Positions 62,192 through 64,000 of a DNA stretch of 64,000 bases are shown here, one piece after another. Made by a program: the position numbers and the translations under genes. Under the pieces are notes generated by a model, which saw only the letters and a program-made list of their open reading frames with translations, did not search any database and had not been told where the DNA came from. Source of the DNA: Variovorax sp. CF313 (GTDB taxonomy: Bacteria > Pseudomonadota > Gammaproteobacteria > Burkholderiales > Burkholderiaceae_C); assembly GCF_000282635.1 (NCBI RefSeq), contig NZ_AKIW01000053.1, forward strand, positions 1 to 64,000. Direction: 5' to 3'. The stretch's first letter is position 1. Each line of letters begins with the position of its first letter.

Positions 62192-63169
62192 TCACAGCCA
62201 GCCGGCGCGCTTGAACCGGTAGTAGAGATAGCCGCAGGTGCCGGCGATCAGCCCCAGCGCCACCGCATAGCCGTAGCGGAATTTCAGCTCCGGCATGTTC
62301 TCGAAGTTCATGCCCCAGATGCCGGCGTAGGCGGTGCACACCGCGAAGATGCTGGCCCAGGATGCAAGGCGCTTGGTGACTTCGCTCTCCTCGATGGTGA
62401 CCATCGACAGGTTCACCTGGACCGCCGTGCCGATGGTGTCGCGCATGGCGTCGATCGAGCCGTTGATGCGCCCCAGGTGGTCGCCCACGTCGCGGAAGTA
62501 CTCCTGGGAACTCATGCAGATCTGGGGCACCCGCCCGCCGTGCAGCTTGCTGGCCGCCTCCAGCAGCGGCGCCACCGCGCGCTTCAGGATCATGCTGCGC
62601 CGCTTCAGGTCGTACAGCTGCTTGATCTTGTCGCGCGCCACGCCGCCCTGACCGAAGATCTGCTGCTCGATGGCCTCGAGCTCCACCTCCAGCGCGTCGA
62701 TCACCGGGAAGTAGCGGTCGACCACCGCGTCCATCAGCGCATACAGCACGAAGCCCGCGCCGTTGCACAGCAGCTCGGGCTCGCGTTCGCAGCGCTCGCG
62801 CACGCCCAGAAAGCCCTGCTTGCTGCGGTTGCGCACCGACAGCACGTAGTTGGTGCCGACGAACACGTCGACCTCGCCCACGTTCGTGCAGTGCTCGCCC
62901 TCGGGCGAAGGCTCCACGAGGTGCATGACGACGAAGAGCGAATCGCCGTACTCCTCCACCTTGGGGCGCTGGTGGCCATGCTGCGCGTCTTCCACCGCGA
63001 GCGGATGCAGGCCGAATTCCTGCTGCATCTCGGCCAGCTCCCCTGGCGTGGCGTCGCTCAGTGCCACCCAGACAAAGCACCCCGGCCGGCTGATGTATTC
63101 GCTGATGTCCTCGACCGGAATGTCGGCGAGCTTGGCACCGTTTTCATAGGCCACGCAGTTGATCAGCAT
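62192..63169 (-). CDS. corA: Magnesium/cobalt transport protein CorA
   Basis: A 325-residue channel subunit: cytoplasmic funnel domain, then two C-terminal helices with the GMN filter motif (YAGIWGMNFENMPELKFRYGY). Start is ATG 63169 (MLINCVAYENG); the upstream in-frame ATG at 63214 is less typical. Convergent with the siderophore-interacting gene. Confidence 0.94.
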   Translation of the reverse strand: MLINCVAYENGAKLADIPVEDISEYISRPGCFVWVALSDATPGELAEMQQEFGLHPLAVEDAQHGHQRPKVEEYGDSLFVVMHLVEPSPEGEHCTNVGEVDVFVGTNYVLSVRNRSKQGFLGVRERCEREPELLCNGAGFVLYALMDAVVDRYFPVIDALEVELEAIEQQIFGQGGVARDKIKQLYDLKRRSMILKRAVAPLLEAASKLHGGRVPQICMSSQEYFRDVGDHLGRINGSIDAMRDTIGTAVQVNLSMVTIEESEVTKRLASWASIFAVCTAYAGIWGMNFENMPELKFRYGYAVALGLIAGTCGYLYYRFKRAGWL

Positions 63170-63542
63170 CGGTACCCCACAAAGTTCGCAGTCATAAGCT
63201 GCCAATGGTGCCATGCGGGCGAAGGAGTACGCATTCGGGGAAGCGATCCACGGCAGCTTCAGAGAAGACGCCGAGACCCGAGAAAAGCAGGCTCATACGG
63301 CGGACCGGCATGTCGTCGAACTCGGGCAACCGGCTCGAGGCGGTCTGGACGCTGGAAATCGAGATCGCCCCCCCGGGAATCGCTCTGACGCGCGAGCAGA
63401 CAATCCGGGTGTCCTGATGGCCCTGCGAAAGGGTGGCGCCGGGCAGGCCACAATAATGGGTTGATCTTTCGCCGCGTTGCCCCCAGGGCAACGCCGGACA
63501 GCCTCTTTTCTCCATGTCATCCATGGCTTATGCAGACAACCA
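63170..63542. other. Intergenic region between corA and mutS
   Basis: Contains a perfect hairpin GCGTTGCCC-CCA-GGGCAACGC (63474-63494) 49 bases before mutS. A minus-strand open frame (63192-63524) ends 22 bases before corA; its last 65 codons have fair codon use but no recognised family, and I do not call it a gene. No promoter was assigned. Confidence 0.4.
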
Positions 63543-64000
63543 ATGACGGACAAAACACAGTTGGCGGCAACTGATCTTTCGGGCCACACGCCGATGATGG
63601 CGCAGTACCTCGGCCTCAAGGCCAACCATCCGGACACCCTGCTGTTCTACCGGATGGGCGATTTTTACGAACTCTTCTGGGCCGACGCCGAGAAGGCCGC
63701 GCGCCTGCTCGACATCACGCTCACCCAGCGCGGCCAGTCGGCCGGCCAGCCGGTGGTGATGTGCGGCGTGCCCTTCCATGCGGTCGACACCTACCTCGCG
63801 CGGCTCATCAAGCTGGGCGAATCGGTGGCCATCTGCGAGCAGGTGGGCGAGGTCGGCGCCAGCAAGGGGCCGGTGGAGCGCAAGGTGGTGCGGGTGGTCA
63901 CGCCCGGCACGCTGACCGACTCCGAACTGCTCAACGACAAGAGCGAATCGCTGCTGCTCGCGGTGCATGCTGGCTCGCGCAATTTCTGCGGACTGGCCTG
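63543..64000 (+). CDS. mutS: DNA mismatch repair protein MutS (5' part, cut by window end)
   Basis: The first 152 residues only. [32 protein letters not shown] holds the mismatch-contacting FYELF motif (Phe and Glu), followed by the domain I-II junction ([27 protein letters not shown]). It recognises mispaired bases. The reading frame is open to the end of the window; no frameshift. Confidence 0.95.
   Translation, partial: MTDKTQLAATDLSGHTPMMAQYLGLKANHPDTLLFYRMGDFYELFWADAEKAARLLDITLTQRGQSAGQPVVMCGVPFHAVDTYLARLIKLGESVAICEQVGEVGASKGPVERKVVRVVTPGTLTDSELLNDKSESLLLAVHAGSRNFCGLA

Noticed and set aside
63192-63524. Minus-strand 110-codon frame upstream of corA
   Set aside because: The C-terminal part has fair codon use but the N-terminal half does not, with no ribosome-binding site or family.
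1-64000. tRNA, rRNA, CRISPR and insertion-sequence search by eye
   Set aside because: No cloverleaf with a GTTCRANNC arm, no regularly spaced repeats and no transposase were seen; a tool-based scan could still find short items.

Overview
The window is a GC-rich bacterial chromosome segment with tightly packed, often overlapping genes (ATGA, TGATG and TTGA junctions). Gene content, protein sequences and the many orphan tripartite-tricarboxylate (Bug) receptors point to a betaproteobacterium of the Burkholderiales, most likely Comamonadaceae and Variovorax-like. This is inferred from reading the sequence; no database search was run. I see no rRNA, tRNA, CRISPR array, insertion sequence or prophage.

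Layout. (1) 1-13.0 kb is a nitrate/nitrite assimilation island: a divergent ANTAR + double PilJ/NIT regulator, a NarK-type transporter, a membrane-anchored PP2C phosphatase/Ser-Thr kinase fusion, nirB, a Tat-exported double PilJ protein, nirD, nasA, ybiB (trpD2) and a uroporphyrin-III methyltransferase that supplies siroheme for NirB. (2) 13.0-17.4 kb is a polyamine-type ABC importer. (3) 17.4-25.8 kb is housekeeping: sterol desaturase-like protein, lipoprotein peptidase, BaiN-type flavoprotein, rpsU, yqeY, a Nudix hydrolase, a TSUP exporter with a divergent LysR gene, pmbA and yjgA. (4) 25.9-40.1 kb holds mog and two heavy-metal systems: czcCBA with czcI and czcRS, and a Zn/Cd/Pb P-type ATPase with a divergent cadR. 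Between them lie a CPA2 antiporter and an HxlR/AhpD-like pair. (5) 40.1-46.3 kb: cysE, trmJ, suhB, a FUSC-family protein and an MscS channel. (6) 46.3-50.4 kb: MarR regulator, two Bug receptors and a sulfatase. (7) 50.4-55 kb looks accessory: a rifampin ADP-ribosyltransferase (arr), a small membrane protein, a DUF3883 protein, a PrsW-like protease and a DUF1801 protein. (8) 55-60.6 kb is an apparent operon of secreted lipoproteins (phosphoesterase, di-haem peroxidase, small lipoprotein) plus a prolyl-4-hydroxylase-like oxygenase. (9) 60.6-64 kb: yqjI-like metal-responsive PadR repressor with a siderophore-interacting protein, corA, and the start of mutS, cut by the window end.

The most interesting signal is in the 263-base divergent region before narK. 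It has a good sigma-54 promoter whose predicted start falls directly before a hairpin with a six-base loop AACGAA (A1/G4, the rule for ANTAR targets). A second hairpin and a terminator-like structure with a T-run follow, just before the narK start. Together with the divergent ANTAR protein this reads as NasR/NasT-style antitermination. The sensory PilJ module of that cytoplasmic ANTAR protein recurs, also doubled, in a Tat-exported protein encoded inside the nirB-nirD operon, which suggests nitrate or nitrite sensing on both sides of the membrane. Other well-supported regulatory DNA: a perfect CzcR-type operator, twin HxlR operators, MarR palindromes, a MerR-type 19-bp-spacer promoter before cadA, and a 24-bp perfect palindrome inside the yqjI promoter.
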